Origin: DHVE2 group archaeon
GTDB taxonomy: Archaea; Thermoplasmatota; Thermoplasmata; Thermoplasmatales; Aciduliprofundaceae
Reading direction: 5' to 3'
Length of the DNA stretch: 64,000 bases
Assembly: GCA_027023265.1 (NCBI GenBank)
Contig: JALVVV010000055.1
Coordinates: 83,907-147,906, forward strand
Shown here: positions 7,635 to 17,810 of the stretch, one piece after another
How the letters are laid out: each line of letters begins with the position of its first letter
How positions within the stretch are numbered: position 1 is the first letter of the stretch
Notes under the pieces: generated by a model
The model's database searches: none
What the model was told of the DNA's origin: nothing
Seen by the model: only the letters and a program-made list of their open reading frames with translations
Position numbers and translations under genes: made by a program

Positions 7635-8678
7635 TTAGTCCACCTCCACTATCATTCTCCTGAATTTTAAATACGTGGCGTAGTCTATGTACTTTGCCCT
7701 GTTTACCATATCCATTACCTTGGGAGCAGCTTCTCTGTTAAATGATTCCATGTTATCTGTAATTGTTATGTCAAAAGCGTCGCTACCAGCTCCGCTTCCA
7801 AAGGAAACAGCCATTATTCTATCACCGGGCTTTGCAATATCCAGAACTGCGCTCAATCCAGTGGGCGTTCCCCCGGAGTACGTGTTGCCTATGTAAGGTG
7901 ATATGAGTCCGGGCTTTATCTGCTCGTTTGTGAATCCCAATCTCTTTCCCACGCGGTACGGAAACTTGCCGTTGGGCTGGTGAAATACCACGTAGTTGTA
8001 ATCTTCAGGTTTGGTACCTGCCTCTTCCATGAGCATCTTTGCAGAGGACATCACATGCTTGAAATACGCCGGCTCACCTGTAAATCTCCCTCCGTGCGAA
8101 GGATATCTCTGTCCTTCCCTGCGCCAGAAATCTGGCGTATCCGTAACAAATGAAACAGTATGGTTTATTTCTGCAATTACATTCTCTTTTCCTATAATGT
8201 ATGCTGTGCCTCCCGCAGATGCCGAATAATCCAGAGCATCTCCTGGCTGTCCCTGGGATGTGTCGGTTCCTATTGCGATGCCGTAATCTATCATTCCTGC
8301 TTTTACCATGGAGTAAACATTTTGCATCGCCGCTGTTCCCGCCTTGCAAGCGAACTCCAAATCCGCTGCATGAGCGCGGTATGCACCAACCACTTCTGCT
8401 ATTAACGAGGCTGTAGGTTTAACCGCGTATGGATGCGATTCACTTCCCACAAAAATGGCCCCAATTTTCTCTCCCGGTATGTCTTTTCTCCTTAGCGCGT
8501 TGCGAAGCGCTTCCACTGCTATGGTTGCAGAATCCTCATCGTATCCTGGCACTGATTTTGCTAAAAGTCCAAGGCCTTTTTCAGGATGTTCAGGTTTGTC
8601 TCCCCACATCCTTGCAATCTCCGCAGTTTTTATTCTGTAAATGGGTATATAACTACCATAGGTAACTATACCTATCAT
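7635..8678 (-). CDS. Hydroxymethylglutaryl-CoA synthase
   Basis: The 347-residue enzyme joins acetoacetyl-CoA with acetyl-CoA to give HMG-CoA. The catalytic cysteine C111 lies in [14 protein letters not shown]80 (VGSESHPY) and the FHQPNGKFP histidine complete the triad, and [12 protein letters not shown] is the conserved C-terminal glycine loop. Length matches archaeal HMGS (about 350 residues), shorter than eukaryotic enzymes. It is the first gene of the HMGS-thiolase-DUF35 operon. The downstream reductase is not in the window. Confidence 0.95.
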   Translation of the reverse strand: MIGIVTYGSYIPIYRIKTAEIARMWGDKPEHPEKGLGLLAKSVPGYDEDSATIAVEALRNALRRKDIPGEKIGAIFVGSESHPYAVKPTASLIAEVVGAYRAHAADLEFACKAGTAAMQNVYSMVKAGMIDYGIAIGTDTSQGQPGDALDYSASAGGTAYIIGKENVIAEINHTVSFVTDTPDFWRREGQRYPSHGGRFTGEPAYFKHVMSSAKMLMEEAGTKPEDYNYVVFHQPNGKFPYRVGKRLGFTNEQIKPGLISPYIGNTYSGGTPTGLSAVLDIAKPGDRIMAVSFGSGAGSDAFDITITDNMESFNREAAPKVMDMVNRAKYIDYATYLKFRRMIVEVD

Positions 8679-8714
8679 AATCTCACCTTCAATGCCTCAA
8701 AGTTGAACAGCTAT

Positions 8715-9143
8715 TTAGTCTTTACCGTTATTTGATTCGTCAATAGTCGTAGATTTTAAAAAGTATAACTCCTCTACAGATTTTATATGCGGAACTTTTT
8801 TTATAAACACGTCTCTAAACTCGTGATGTATGTGAATGTTGTATCCTTCTAAAAGCCTGTTCAACCTTTCTGTTAGTTCCCAACCTTTTCTATCCCAGTC
8901 CATAAGTAAAATAACTTCTTTGTATTTATTTGCCACCATGTCCGCGAACTCTACAACTGTTCTGCCGGTATTGATTTTCAGTATATCTCCTTTCAAACCG
9001 AGGTTACGCAGAGTTTTTACATCTCGCTCTCCCTCTACAATTATTGGGATTGAGCAATTTAAAGTTTTTAGCTCCTCAATAATCCTATTTAATTTTTCCA
9101 AGTCTTTCTTTGATAATCTCTGCGACTTGTTCAGCTGAAACAC
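8715..9143 (-). CDS. Small Toprim-domain protein
   Basis: The 142-residue protein is essentially one Toprim domain: the glutamate motif IIVEGERD (E37) and the MDWDRKG motif (D82, D84), which bind catalytic Mg2+ in primases, topoisomerases, RNase M5 and OLD nucleases. It is much too short for archaeal DnaG. Small archaeal Toprim proteins of this kind are usually annotated as RNase M5/primase-related; substrate unknown. The GTG at 9143 overlaps the upstream DUF167 gene by 59 nt; a TTG at 9101 would cut this to 17 nt and keep the whole domain, so the start is uncertain. Confidence 0.78.
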   Translation of the reverse strand: MFQLNKSQRLSKKDLEKLNRIIEELKTLNCSIPIIVEGERDVKTLRNLGLKGDILKINTGRTVVEFADMVANKYKEVILLMDWDRKGWELTERLNRLLEGYNIHIHHEFRDVFIKKVPHIKSVEELYFLKSTTIDESNNGKD

Positions 9144-9399
9144 CCCTTATAAAAATTGTTTTATGGGGATTTTTCTCTCCTGAAACAATTGAAACATCTT
9201 CTTGAGGAACGCAAAATAGCGAAGAGAAGTAAGAGATGAGCTCTCTATTTACCTTGAATTTTTCTGGTTTTTCTTTCATGGTAACAATTATTCTTTTTCT
9301 CCATTCGTTGTAGCCTTTGATACCTTCTTTCTTTGAATTTGGGGAAACTTCTATGTCTATCACAACCCCACCTTTCTGTTGTCTTATCCCTTCAATCAT
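9085..9399 (-). CDS. DUF167 (YggU/UPF0235) family protein
   Basis: The 104-residue protein matches the DUF167 fold: VVIDIEVSPNSKKEGIKGYNEWRKRIIVTMKE, then the helix GKANRE-like KFKVNRELISYFSSLF and VSIVSGEKNPHKTIFIRG. The function of this widespread small family is unknown. Its ATG overlaps the end of the methyltransferase gene by 4 nt, and it in turn overlaps the Toprim gene. The chain of overlaps 10585 to 8715 suggests a four-gene operon. Confidence 0.88.
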   Translation of the reverse strand: MIEGIRQQKGGVVIDIEVSPNSKKEGIKGYNEWRKRIIVTMKEKPEKFKVNRELISYFSSLFCVPQEDVSIVSGEKNPHKTIFIRGVSAEQVAEIIKERLGKIK

Positions 9400-10103
9400 A
9401 ATGCTCTCCCCATTACTGCTATAATTCTATCGCTTTCTTCTTTGAATTCTGACATGTCGTAATCTCCGTAAACTTCCAGTATTTCCAGGCCGGCCTCCTT
9501 TGCCTCCTTTTCTAAATCTTCAAGATAAACCGGGTATATTTTTAATGAGGCGTATTTTCTGTGTACGATGTCCTCTATCACTGTGTCATAGAAATAAAGT
9601 ATGTTCCAGTGGTCATCTTCCCAGCGAGGGACAAAGAATCTTGAATAGTAGTTTCCATCCTTTTCAATTGTGTCACCATGATGGACAATTCCTTCTACCA
9701 TCAGGTATGGGTTTAGCAAATCCACAATAATAACCCCTCCCGAGCTCAGGTGCTTTGCAGATGACTTTAGAATTGCAATTCGCTCGTCTTTGGGAAACAT
9801 TAACAGAGAATTTATGCCAATTATTATCAAGCAAAACTCTTCTCCAAGGTCAAAATTTCTTGCGTCTGCTTTAATCAATCGCACATTTCTATCTTTTAAA
9901 TTTTCCTTGGCTTTTGAGAGCATCCTCTCATTTATATCTAATCCGGCACCGTACTCTGGATTTAGGTAGTACAGTATTCTCCCGGTTCCCGTGAACAGTT
10001 CTAAAACTTTTGGACACAGGTGCTTCCTGTAAATAGGTATGTCCTTGGTACTTGAAAAATAGAACAAATCGTAAAAATCCGATTCCACATTGTAGAATTT
10101 CAT
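9396..10103 (-). CDS. Class I SAM-dependent methyltransferase
   Basis: The 235-residue protein has a Rossmann methyltransferase core: motif [16 protein letters not shown], an acidic residue after strand 2 ([10 protein letters not shown]), [12 protein letters not shown] and [12 protein letters not shown] as motifs II-IV. The N-terminus ([19 protein letters not shown]) resembles small-molecule methyltransferases of the UbiE/Methyltransf_11/25 group, but the substrate cannot be assigned. It is translationally coupled to its neighbours through 4-nt overlaps on both sides. Confidence 0.85.
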   Translation of the reverse strand: MKFYNVESDFYDLFYFSSTKDIPIYRKHLCPKVLELFTGTGRILYYLNPEYGAGLDINERMLSKAKENLKDRNVRLIKADARNFDLGEEFCLIIIGINSLLMFPKDERIAILKSSAKHLSSGGVIIVDLLNPYLMVEGIVHHGDTIEKDGNYYSRFFVPRWEDDHWNILYFYDTVIEDIVHRKYASLKIYPVYLEDLEKEAKEAGLEILEVYGDYDMSEFKEESDRIIAVMGRAL

Positions 10104-10585
10104 AGTTTATACCCTATCTTTCTTAGAAATTCTTTTCGTTCTTTTTTCTCGTCCTTTCCTTCCACTCCGAGAGGCGAATATCCATCAATTACACCTATTA
10201 TCCCCTTGCCCTGCTCTGTGGAAGCAACAACAACTTGAAGTGGATTGGCACTGGCTGCAAGAATTCGCGTAATCTCCTGGACATTTTTGAGTGTGTTAAG
10301 AACGTTAATCGGGTATGCATCTCTCATTAATATTATGAAAGCATGCCCAGCTCCTATTTTCTCACAGTTATCCACAGCATACTTTATTAACTCATCATCA
10401 GTTCCCTCGTATCTTATCAACCTCGGTCCAGATGCCTCGCAAAAAGCTATTCCAAATTTAATCCCCGGAACACTTGTAACCAATGCCTCGTATATGTCCT
10501 CTGCAGTTTTTATAAAGTGGCTGTATCCCAATATCACGTTTATGTCCTCTCCGGGCTTACTGATGTTTACAACTTCCATGTTCAT
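10100..10585 (-). CDS. Adenosine-specific kinase (DUF355 family)
   Basis: The 161-residue protein matches the compact archaeal family known from the PAE2307 structure and annotated as adenosine-specific kinase: [53 protein letters not shown], and [16 protein letters not shown]. The family is unrelated to ribokinase-type adenosine kinases. First gene of the operon ending in the Toprim gene, and divergent from aglB. ATG at 10585, with a second ATG two codons downstream also possible. Confidence 0.87.
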   Translation of the reverse strand: MNMEVVNISKPGEDINVILGYSHFIKTAEDIYEALVTSVPGIKFGIAFCEASGPRLIRYEGTDDELIKYAVDNCEKIGAGHAFIILMRDAYPINVLNTLKNVQEITRILAASANPLQVVVASTEQGKGIIGVIDGYSPLGVEGKDEKKERKEFLRKIGYKL

Positions 10586-10763
10586 ATGGCGTGATTGTGA
10601 AATACAAAATTAAATTTTTCCTTTCTACGGGTTAATCTTTTTTAATGGGGAATCTAATCTGCACTTATCACTCTGGACATAACTTCCACAGGCGTTTTGT
10701 TGTAATTTATCGTCAATTCGGCGATAAGTTTTTTATAAGAAATGTGATACCGCTACTGTTCTG

Positions 10764-13700
10764 GTGAGCACTATGCGAGGGTATAAAATGAATGAAATAA
10801 ACTGGGAGAAGTTGCGGATTCCCCTGCTGCTAACACTCTTGGTGGCATTTGCTTTCTTCCTGAGAGTGTACTGGGCAGTGGGACCATCTATTGAGTACGG
10901 CTACGCAGTGTCTGGAGGTTCTGATTCGTATTATCACGAGAGAATAATAAATTATATACTCTCCACAGGCCACCAGCTACTTAATGACCCTATGCTCAAC
11001 TATCCTATTGGGATGGATAACCCCAGACCGCCCCTGTTCCACTGGGGAATAGTTATGCTAAGTTTTATTTTCAGGCCGTTTATGAGCGCCTGGGATGCTG
11101 CGGTTCTCAGCTTAATTATATTCCCTGCGATATGGGGTTCCCTGATTCTCATTCCAATATACTTGCTCGGGCGGGAAGCTTACAACAAGAAAGTGGGTAT
11201 TTTAGCGGCGTTTTTCTTTGCCATAATGCCCGGTGCAATTGGTAGAAGCGTGGCTACGCAGGCTGACTGGGATGCCTTTGACCTGTTTTTCATAGCGTGG
11301 ACGTTTTATTTCTTCCTTAAAGCGCTCAAACTTGTCAGGTACAAATACTGGATAAGGGACTGGTTTGACAAGACGCAGGTAAAAGCAGGTCTGAAAGAGT
11401 TTTTCGGTGAAAACAAAGATGCGGTTATTTATTCGGCTCTTTCTGGTGCGGCAATGGGCTCACTGGCTCTTGCATGGAAGGGTTATACTTATGCTCTTAC
11501 AATTTTGGCCATATATCTTTTCGTGCAGGTGTTCATAAACAGGTTCAGAAACAAGTCAAACTTGCACATGGTAGTATTCACAGGTATGTTTATTCTGTTT
11601 AGCTTTGGTATGTCTTTCCCGTGGTATTACATCACAAATAGAATCTCTGAATGGTACGCAATTCCTTTGGTTGTTATTGCAGGTGTGTTTGTAATTGCTC
11701 TGTTTCTTGAAGTTACCGGTAAGTATCCCTGGCCATTCGTATTTTCCGTGGCTGCGGGAATCATTGCTGCGGGTTTGCTGATTATAAATATCTTCCTTCC
11801 GGATATGTGGCAGTTGCTCGTTAGTGGACAGGGGTATTTCGTTAAGAGCAAACTGTACAGTACTATTGCGGAGGCGCAACCTGCGTCGCTGGGATACCTC
11901 GCAATGTCATTCGGGGTGGCCATATTCATACTTGCATTTGGAGGTATTGTCCTACTGCTTCTAAAAATGCGCAAGGATAGAAACGAGTATTACCTGTTCT
12001 TTGTGTTCTACTCAATAATCGCCATATACATGGCTCTTTCTGCTGCGAGGTTCATATTCAATGCAACGGTGCCTTTTGCGCTTATGGGGGCCATAGCAGT
12101 CATATGGCTTGTCGAGGTTCTCAGATTCAGAGAGTCCATGGAAGAATACAGGAAGTACAGTGGAAGTGCCTGGAAGAAGTTAAAATCTACAGTTAAGTTC
12201 TCTCAGATAGCCTTTGTGCTGGTTATTGCGTTTTTGCTTGTTGTTCCCACGGTGTGGAGTGCTGTGGATGCAGGGATACCTTATGAGGATAAAAAGAAGT
12301 TTGACAAGCAGATATATGATATAATGCCATCTTTTATGAGGCCTAATGAAACAACTTATAAAAAATCCTCTCCGTGGTACCTTGGTGCATTTGGCTATTC
12401 TTTACCAAAGCCCGATTATCCATGGGAGCGTGCTTGGAAATGGTTGAGGGAGCAAGATAACAATACTCCTCCTGAATACAGGCCAGGATTTGTTTCGTGG
12501 TGGGATTACGGATTCTCTGCGATACGCCAGGGGCAGCATCCTGCAATTGCCGATAATTTCCAGAATGGTTACCAGATGGCTGCTCAGATAATCACTGCTC
12601 AGAACGAGAGCGAGGTAATATCTTTATTCATAATTCGACTTATGGAAGGTGATTATTACTCGCATAACAAGTCATTTTCTCCGGGAATGCTGGATATCCT
12701 CCATCATTATTTTACAGATGCTGAGGTGAAGCACATCAAGGAGGCATTTAAAGACCCAGAACAGTTCAAGGATACAGTTGTAAATAACCCTGATTATTAT
12801 GGTATTTACGAGAGTGACATATCTGGAAAGAATTTAGAGTATGCATATCTCAAAGGTATGTTTGCTCACAGGCCTGAGAGTAAGCTCATTTCTCTTTACG
12901 ATGCGGTTAGAAATTACACGCATCATGACATCCGTTACTTTGCTGTTGACTATCGTTTGTTTCCGTTCTCCGGTAGGAATACTGGTATATTCTATGCACC
13001 TGCCAAATTGGGTGATAGGCGGGTTCACCAGTATGGGGGCACGGTGGTTCCTTACGATTTCTACGTGCTTAAAGCTGTGGACCAGTACGGAAACGAGTAC
13101 GATTTGAACAAGGTGCCTGCGAAGGTCAGGATTGTGAATTACAAGATTGAGTACAAGCCTATGTTTTACGATAGTATGCTTTATCGAACTTTCATAGGTT
13201 ATTCAGGTAAAGAGGTTGGAGCTGTAGATGGTATTCCGGGAATATCTCCGGGCTTGTATAATTATTACCCCATGCAGGCATGGGATATGGCCCATTTCAA
13301 ACTGGTTTACAGGACAGCATACTGGAATCCGTACAAGGATTATCAGAATCATACAAATGCATGGAAGCCTATCCCAATAGAGCAGGCACTTAAATATGCC
13401 AAGGAGAACAAGGGCGTTGTAGAATTAAATCCTCCGGCATATCAGGTACTACCGAACGATGTGGTAATCGTAAAGTTTTATGAGGGTGCTATAATAGATG
13501 GTACTGTAAAGTTAACTGATGGTGAGCCGCTGAAGCATGTGAGGGTTACTTTGCTGGATGAGTATGGTATTCCTCATGTCTCCGTTTATACCGATTCACA
13601 TGGGCACTTCAGGATTCCAGCTGTTGCGGGAAATTTGACTCTCGTTGTTTCTACAAATGGTGGTTTAAACAAGTTAAAATTGGTTGAAAAGACGATTCTC

Positions 13701-16700
13701 TACCGGGGTACAATAAATGTCTCAGAGGAACAGGCCATGCGCCTAAAGCCAAATTATGTGATTAAAAAGGATATTGTGCTCAAGCCATCTAACTTGGATG
13801 GTGTTGTTTATTTTGATTTAAACCAAAACAACAAATTTGATAATGGAGATGTTCGCATAAAGAGCGGTGTATTCGTGCTTAGAAACGAGACTTATGGATT
13901 CAATAAAACATGCGAGATTGTAAATGGTCTTTATCACATAAACAACATTCCTCCTCACAGATATACTGCTGATTTGATTCTCAATGGAAGATACTTTGCA
14001 GATGCTGCCAATATATCAATTGGAAGCAATCAAAACCTTACCAAGGATATTGGTATTGTGCCCTCCCGGATTCATGGTGAGGTTACTTATTCTAACGGTG
14101 CTCCAGCGTCAAATGCTACTGTGGTTTTGAAAGGGGTATATGCAAGTTATGAAGTGAAGACCGCCAATAATGGTTCATACAGCGTATATGTGGTACCTGA
14201 TAATTACACTGTTTATGCACATATGGGGAATTATGTATCTCACAAGGATACTGTTATTGTTAATTTGTGGAATTATACTACTTCGGAGAATCTGACATTG
14301 AGGCATGCGTTTATAATAAATGGTTTTGTTGAGTATAACGGAGTTCCTGTTTCTCACATCCCAGTAAAAATTACATCAGAGTTGCTTCCTCACAATATTT
14401 ACATTGTAACTACTGATGATGAAGGTCACTTTAATCTAGAGGTTCCTGGTGGGCTATATAGTATATATTCTACCTCGTATGTTGGCACAACTCGTGTGGC
14501 GTATGTTGGCTTTTTGAATCTGGATAGTAACAAAAACCTGGTGCTGCGCATGTCCAAAGGATATAGCGTGAGCGGATATGTCCATGCTCCTAAGAATGTG
14601 AAAAATATCGAGATTGGAATATATGGTAATGGTGTTTTCTACCGCACATTTGTTAATAATACTGGCTATTACGAGGCGTATTTGCCAGAGGGCAGGTATG
14701 TTGTGGGCGTGCTTGGGTTTGGTGAAAAAAGTGCTCCTTATTTTGCAAGGGAGATTATTCATCTGTCTGCTCCTCTAACTGTGAATATTGAACTTCACCG
14801 GGCATACAATGTTACGGGTGTGGTTTATTTTGACAGGAATGGTAATGGGATAGTAGATGAAAACGAAATAATTCGCAATGGTTTGGTGTGTCTTTATGAT
14901 TCCCATGGTATATATGAGATTAGAAATATCCCGCCTGATGGACGATTTGTTCTGCCAACCAATGTGAACTATCATGTTAAAGTAATTCTCTGGGGATATA
15001 GCGTGAAAAATATCGAATATCATGGAAACAGTGTGCATGTGGTAGTCAACTCATCTTTTATTCACGTTACTGGATATTTAAAAACGCAGGGGCATATTAA
15101 TACTATTCCTGTAAATATTCGCTTTATAGAGCATTATGGGAATTATACTCACGTGTATGAAGTCACAGGGGTGACATCCCATTATTCTACATATTTGCCT
15201 CCAGGTAACTATACTGTGGAGTTTTATGGATATAATCGCACATATCGCCTGAACAATTACAGTTTTGTGGTTCCAAGGGGATTTGCTAATTTCTGGTTCA
15301 ATACCAGTTTTATCGCTTATGCGCATATTACCTTGGTGACACAGGGAACTGGAGCCACGTGGTTCTTGCATGGGCACAATTTCACTTCAGGAAAGACTGT
15401 AACCCTGCCAATTAATACGTATACACTGTATGTTTACAACAGAACATCTTCCAATGTACTTTCAATAAGTGTAGAACATAATGACACAATTGAAGTGCCG
15501 GTATATCCTTCGTACTACGTGGGCTTTGATATTACTAATTATACAGAAAGGGCAGAAGTTCATGTGTATGCGGGTAATGTATCTTTAACAGTCTCCGGTT
15601 CTATTAAGTTGCCCGAGGGTTCTTATGATTTTGTGGTCAATGACACTCGCCGTGAGGGTGAAAGCTACTACAATTACTTTGCGGAAAACAGAAGTTTTGT
15701 AAATAGCGACACTGTTGTAGCTTTGCATGTAACTAAGAGAAAAGTAGTCACTCATCTTGTAGGGTATGTTTTGTCTCCACACGGTGCAATTGCAAACTGC
15801 ATAGTGCATTTGCACTCTCTAAATGGCTTTGGTAATTTCACAGTGGTTACTGATTCTAATGGGAAATACACAGTGGATCTTACTCCCGGTAAATACATGA
15901 TATACACCTCATTCATATTTGGCTCCGAGAAATACGCAAACATAAGTTTCGTGGCGTTATATAGAGGTTCAAGGGAATACGACATACATATGGTTCCTGG
16001 GTATTATATTCGGGGAGGCACGTTTTTAAATGGTGTTCCTGTAAGCACTGTGGTTAACTTTGGCTTTAATGGTAGCGTTATCTCGGTGCAGTCTTCAGGA
16101 TATTATTGGGTTATATTGCCTCCTGGAAATTATTCTGTTAGTTCTGAGAAGAGCAGAGAAGAGTACGGGTTAAATGTGGGGTATTCGTTCAACGGTCATT
16201 TGAATTTGACCACTCATGATGTTGACCTTAACATATATCTGGTAAGAGATAGCTATCATCTGGTGACGGGCAAGGTCATTGCTGTTGATGAGCAGGTATC
16301 TCCCAATTCTACTATGGGTGTTACTGTGCTGTTGAAGAATGGCGGTAATTCTCCGGAGAAAGTTAGACTGGAGGGTGTTGGTGAATGGAGTGTTATTGGA
16401 AACCATGTGTTCAAGATGAATCCGGGAGATACCAAGACAGTTTCTCTGAAGGTGCATGTGCCTTACAATGCAAAATATGGAGCAGATAATTTCAAGATTC
16501 GCATTTTGTTCTCACAGTACTCCAGGGATATTATTGTTCATACAAATGTGTCAGAAGTTTTCAGGGCAGAGCTTTCAGAATCTCTTGATGGGTGGAGTAA
16601 CAATTCTCTCGTGTATACTGTTACCATTCACAATGAGGGTAATACTGCCGTGAATTATACCCTTGGCATTTTAAATGCAGAGGAACTTAACGCAAAGGGC

Positions 16701-17030
16701 TGGAAAGTTCACATGGAGATGGACAAGCATGTGGTTAGGTATGTGAATGTCCCTGCGAACGATTATCGTAAAATCAAAGTTATTGCCGTGGCAACTAAAG
16801 AAGTTCCGTCTACTGTGGTGCCTATTACTCTATCAGCGTTTGGTGGCAGGGAGTACATCATACACTTGGCTCTTTATCATCCCGAGGTATCTCAGAATAG
16901 CCTTTATGTTAAGGGTGAGAATGTACAGAACTATTCTGGAATGACCATTGATAATTATACATATGCAGTGTGGATATCGGCGGCTGTTATTGCGATTGTT
17001 ATCTTGTGGATAGGGAGGTATAGGAAATGA
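10764..17030 (+). CDS. aglB: AglB oligosaccharyltransferase with giant Ig-like C-terminal extension
   Basis: This 2,088-residue protein transfers lipid-linked glycans to Asn in N-x-S/T sequons of surface proteins. Residues 1 to about 500 hold some 13 TM helices with the first acidic motif GGSDSYYH (D54) and a second DWDAFD motif near 170; the catalytic WWDYG lies at 579-583. Ordinary AglB is about 600-1000 residues. Here, from about 910 to 1830, there are roughly ten carboxypeptidase-regulatory/PEGA-like beta domains, including two calcium-loop-like DxNxNxxxD segments near 1016 and 1354. NEW3/CARDB-like domains and a final TM anchor follow. The extension is itself rich in sequons. GTG at 10764 lies about 26 nt from a TATA box; ATG at 10788 has a GAGGG SD and is an alternative start. 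Confidence 0.93.
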   Translation: MSTMRGYKMNEINWEKLRIPLLLTLLVAFAFFLRVYWAVGPSIEYGYAVSGGSDSYYHERIINYILSTGHQLLNDPMLNYPIGMDNPRPPLFHWGIVMLSFIFRPFMSAWDAAVLSLIIFPAIWGSLILIPIYLLGREAYNKKVGILAAFFFAIMPGAIGRSVATQADWDAFDLFFIAWTFYFFLKALKLVRYKYWIRDWFDKTQVKAGLKEFFGENKDAVIYSALSGAAMGSLALAWKGYTYALTILAIYLFVQVFINRFRNKSNLHMVVFTGMFILFSFGMSFPWYYITNRISEWYAIPLVVIAGVFVIALFLEVTGKYPWPFVFSVAAGIIAAGLLIINIFLPDMWQLLVSGQGYFVKSKLYSTIAEAQPASLGYLAMSFGVAIFILAFGGIVLLLLKMRKDRNEYYLFFVFYSIIAIYMALSAARFIFNATVPFALMGAIAVIWLVEVLRFRESMEEYRKYSGSAWKKLKSTVKFSQIAFVLVIAFLLVVPTVWSAVDAGIPYEDKKKFDKQIYDIMPSFMRPNETTYKKSSPWYLGAFGYSLPKPDYPWERAWKWLREQDNNTPPEYRPGFVSWWDYGFSAIRQGQHPAIADNFQNGYQMAAQIITAQNESEVISLFIIRLMEGDYYSHNKSFSPGMLDILHHYFTDAEVKHIKEAFKDPEQFKDTVVNNPDYYGIYESDISGKNLEYAYLKGMFAHRPESKLISLYDAVRNYTHHDIRYFAVDYRLFPFSGRNTGIFYAPAKLGDRRVHQYGGTVVPYDFYVLKAVDQYGNEYDLNKVPAKVRIVNYKIEYKPMFYDSMLYRTFIGYSGKEVGAVDGIPGISPGLYNYYPMQAWDMAHFKLVYRTAYWNPYKDYQNHTNAWKPIPIEQALKYAKENKGVVELNPPAYQVLPNDVVIVKFYEGAIIDGTVKLTDGEPLKHVRVTLLDEYGIPHVSVYTDSHGHFRIPAVAGNLTLVVSTNGGLNKLKLVEKTILYRGTINVSEEQAMRLKPNYVIKKDIVLKPSNLDGVVYFDLNQNNKFDNGDVRIKSGVFVLRNETYGFNKTCEIVNGLYHINNIPPHRYTADLILNGRYFADAANISIGSNQNLTKDIGIVPSRIHGEVTYSNGAPASNATVVLKGVYASYEVKTANNGSYSVYVVPDNYTVYAHMGNYVSHKDTVIVNLWNYTTSENLTLRHAFIINGFVEYNGVPVSHIPVKITSELLPHNIYIVTTDDEGHFNLEVPGGLYSIYSTSYVGTTRVAYVGFLNLDSNKNLVLRMSKGYSVSGYVHAPKNVKNIEIGIYGNGVFYRTFVNNTGYYEAYLPEGRYVVGVLGFGEKSAPYFAREIIHLSAPLTVNIELHRAYNVTGVVYFDRNGNGIVDENEIIRNGLVCLYDSHGIYEIRNIPPDGRFVLPTNVNYHVKVILWGYSVKNIEYHGNSVHVVVNSSFIHVTGYLKTQGHINTIPVNIRFIEHYGNYTHVYEVTGVTSHYSTYLPPGNYTVEFYGYNRTYRLNNYSFVVPRGFANFWFNTSFIAYAHITLVTQGTGATWFLHGHNFTSGKTVTLPINTYTLYVYNRTSSNVLSISVEHNDTIEVPVYPSYYVGFDITNYTERAEVHVYAGNVSLTVSGSIKLPEGSYDFVVNDTRREGESYYNYFAENRSFVNSDTVVALHVTKRKVVTHLVGYVLSPHGAIANCIVHLHSLNGFGNFTVVTDSNGKYTVDLTPGKYMIYTSFIFGSEKYANISFVALYRGSREYDIHMVPGYYIRGGTFLNGVPVSTVVNFGFNGSVISVQSSGYYWVILPPGNYSVSSEKSREEYGLNVGYSFNGHLNLTTHDVDLNIYLVRDSYHLVTGKVIAVDEQVSPNSTMGVTVLLKNGGNSPEKVRLEGVGEWSVIGNHVFKMNPGDTKTVSLKVHVPYNAKYGADNFKIRILFSQYSRDIIVHTNVSEVFRAELSESLDGWSNNSLVYTVTIHNEGNTAVNYTLGILNAEELNAKGWKVHMEMDKHVVRYVNVPANDYRKIKVIAVATKEVPSTVVPITLSAFGGREYIIHLALYHPEVSQNSLYVKGENVQNYSGMTIDNYTYAVWISAAVIAIVILWIGRYRK

Positions 17031-17809
17031 GAACGGTAGTTGCTTTTGCAATGTTATTGCTTATCGCTATGCAATTACTATTCGTGGCACCGCAGGTGGA
17101 AGGTGTGTCCTCAGCGGGAATGCACATTGAGGGTCCATCAGTAATTGCAACTAATTCAACGGTTCATTATAGGGTTATTGTCAGTGCTGGCTTTGACAAG
17201 TACATTTGTACCTTGTTGATTGGTGGTGAGAATCTTACCGGCTTGAGCCCCATCAATCAAACTATGCAAGAAAATACAAAGGGAATATTTGATTTCAGGG
17301 TCCATGCACCCAATGTGACTCAGGTTCTTTATCTCAGTTTCAAGGCATATGGTATCATAAATTCCACAGGAAAAATAAAAGTTTACGAGAGGACTTTATA
17401 CGTTGAGGTAAAAAAGGCGTATACGGTGATCGCATCTATTAAGAATACAGAGAATTATACAGTATCAAATGTAACGGTGAATTTTTACATAGACAATCGT
17501 TTTATAGGAAATGTTACTGTGGACAAGATATCTCCAAACTCCACTAAAAAGGTTACATACTATTGGGTTCCCGATGTGGGGGATGGTGTGCACAATTTAA
17601 AAATGACTATTGATGCATCGGGAGTGGTTTTTGGAGGTACTAACGCAAATTCATACGCAAGGACGATTTACATTGGCAAACCACCTAACTATAACTGGGT
17701 TTATTATCTTGGTGTGGCAACTCTAAGTGTTCTTGTGGTTATACTTATATTCCAGCTACTTTTCGGTAAGAAAAGCCACAGGGAGCAATCGCCTAAATGG
17801 AAGAAATGA
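17027..17809 (+). CDS. Membrane-anchored CARDB-like surface protein co-transcribed with aglB
   Basis: The 260-residue protein has a signal peptide (about 1-25, ending near QVEG), two beta-rich extracellular domains with many N-x-S/T sequons, the second resembling CARDB (VIASIKNTENYTVSNVTV ... VTYYWVPDVGDGVHNLKM), and a single TM helix at about 226-246 followed by a short Lys-rich tail. Its ATG overlaps the aglB TGA by 4 nt, so it is translationally coupled to aglB. The same fold occurs at the AglB C-terminus, so the two may pair outside the cell; this is inference. Confidence 0.72.
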   Translation: MRTVVAFAMLLLIAMQLLFVAPQVEGVSSAGMHIEGPSVIATNSTVHYRVIVSAGFDKYICTLLIGGENLTGLSPINQTMQENTKGIFDFRVHAPNVTQVLYLSFKAYGIINSTGKIKVYERTLYVEVKKAYTVIASIKNTENYTVSNVTVNFYIDNRFIGNVTVDKISPNSTKKVTYYWVPDVGDGVHNLKMTIDASGVVFGGTNANSYARTIYIGKPPNYNWVYYLGVATLSVLVVILIFQLLFGKKSHREQSPKWKK

Positions 17810-17810
17810 G

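Noticed and set aside
8715-9143. Toprim protein as DnaG primase
   Set aside because: Only about 140 residues; lacks the other domains of archaeal DnaG.
13490-17030. AglB extension as a separate gene
   Set aside because: The frame is continuous with no stop and no credible start or promoter at the junction, although a mis-assembly cannot be excluded from sequence alone.
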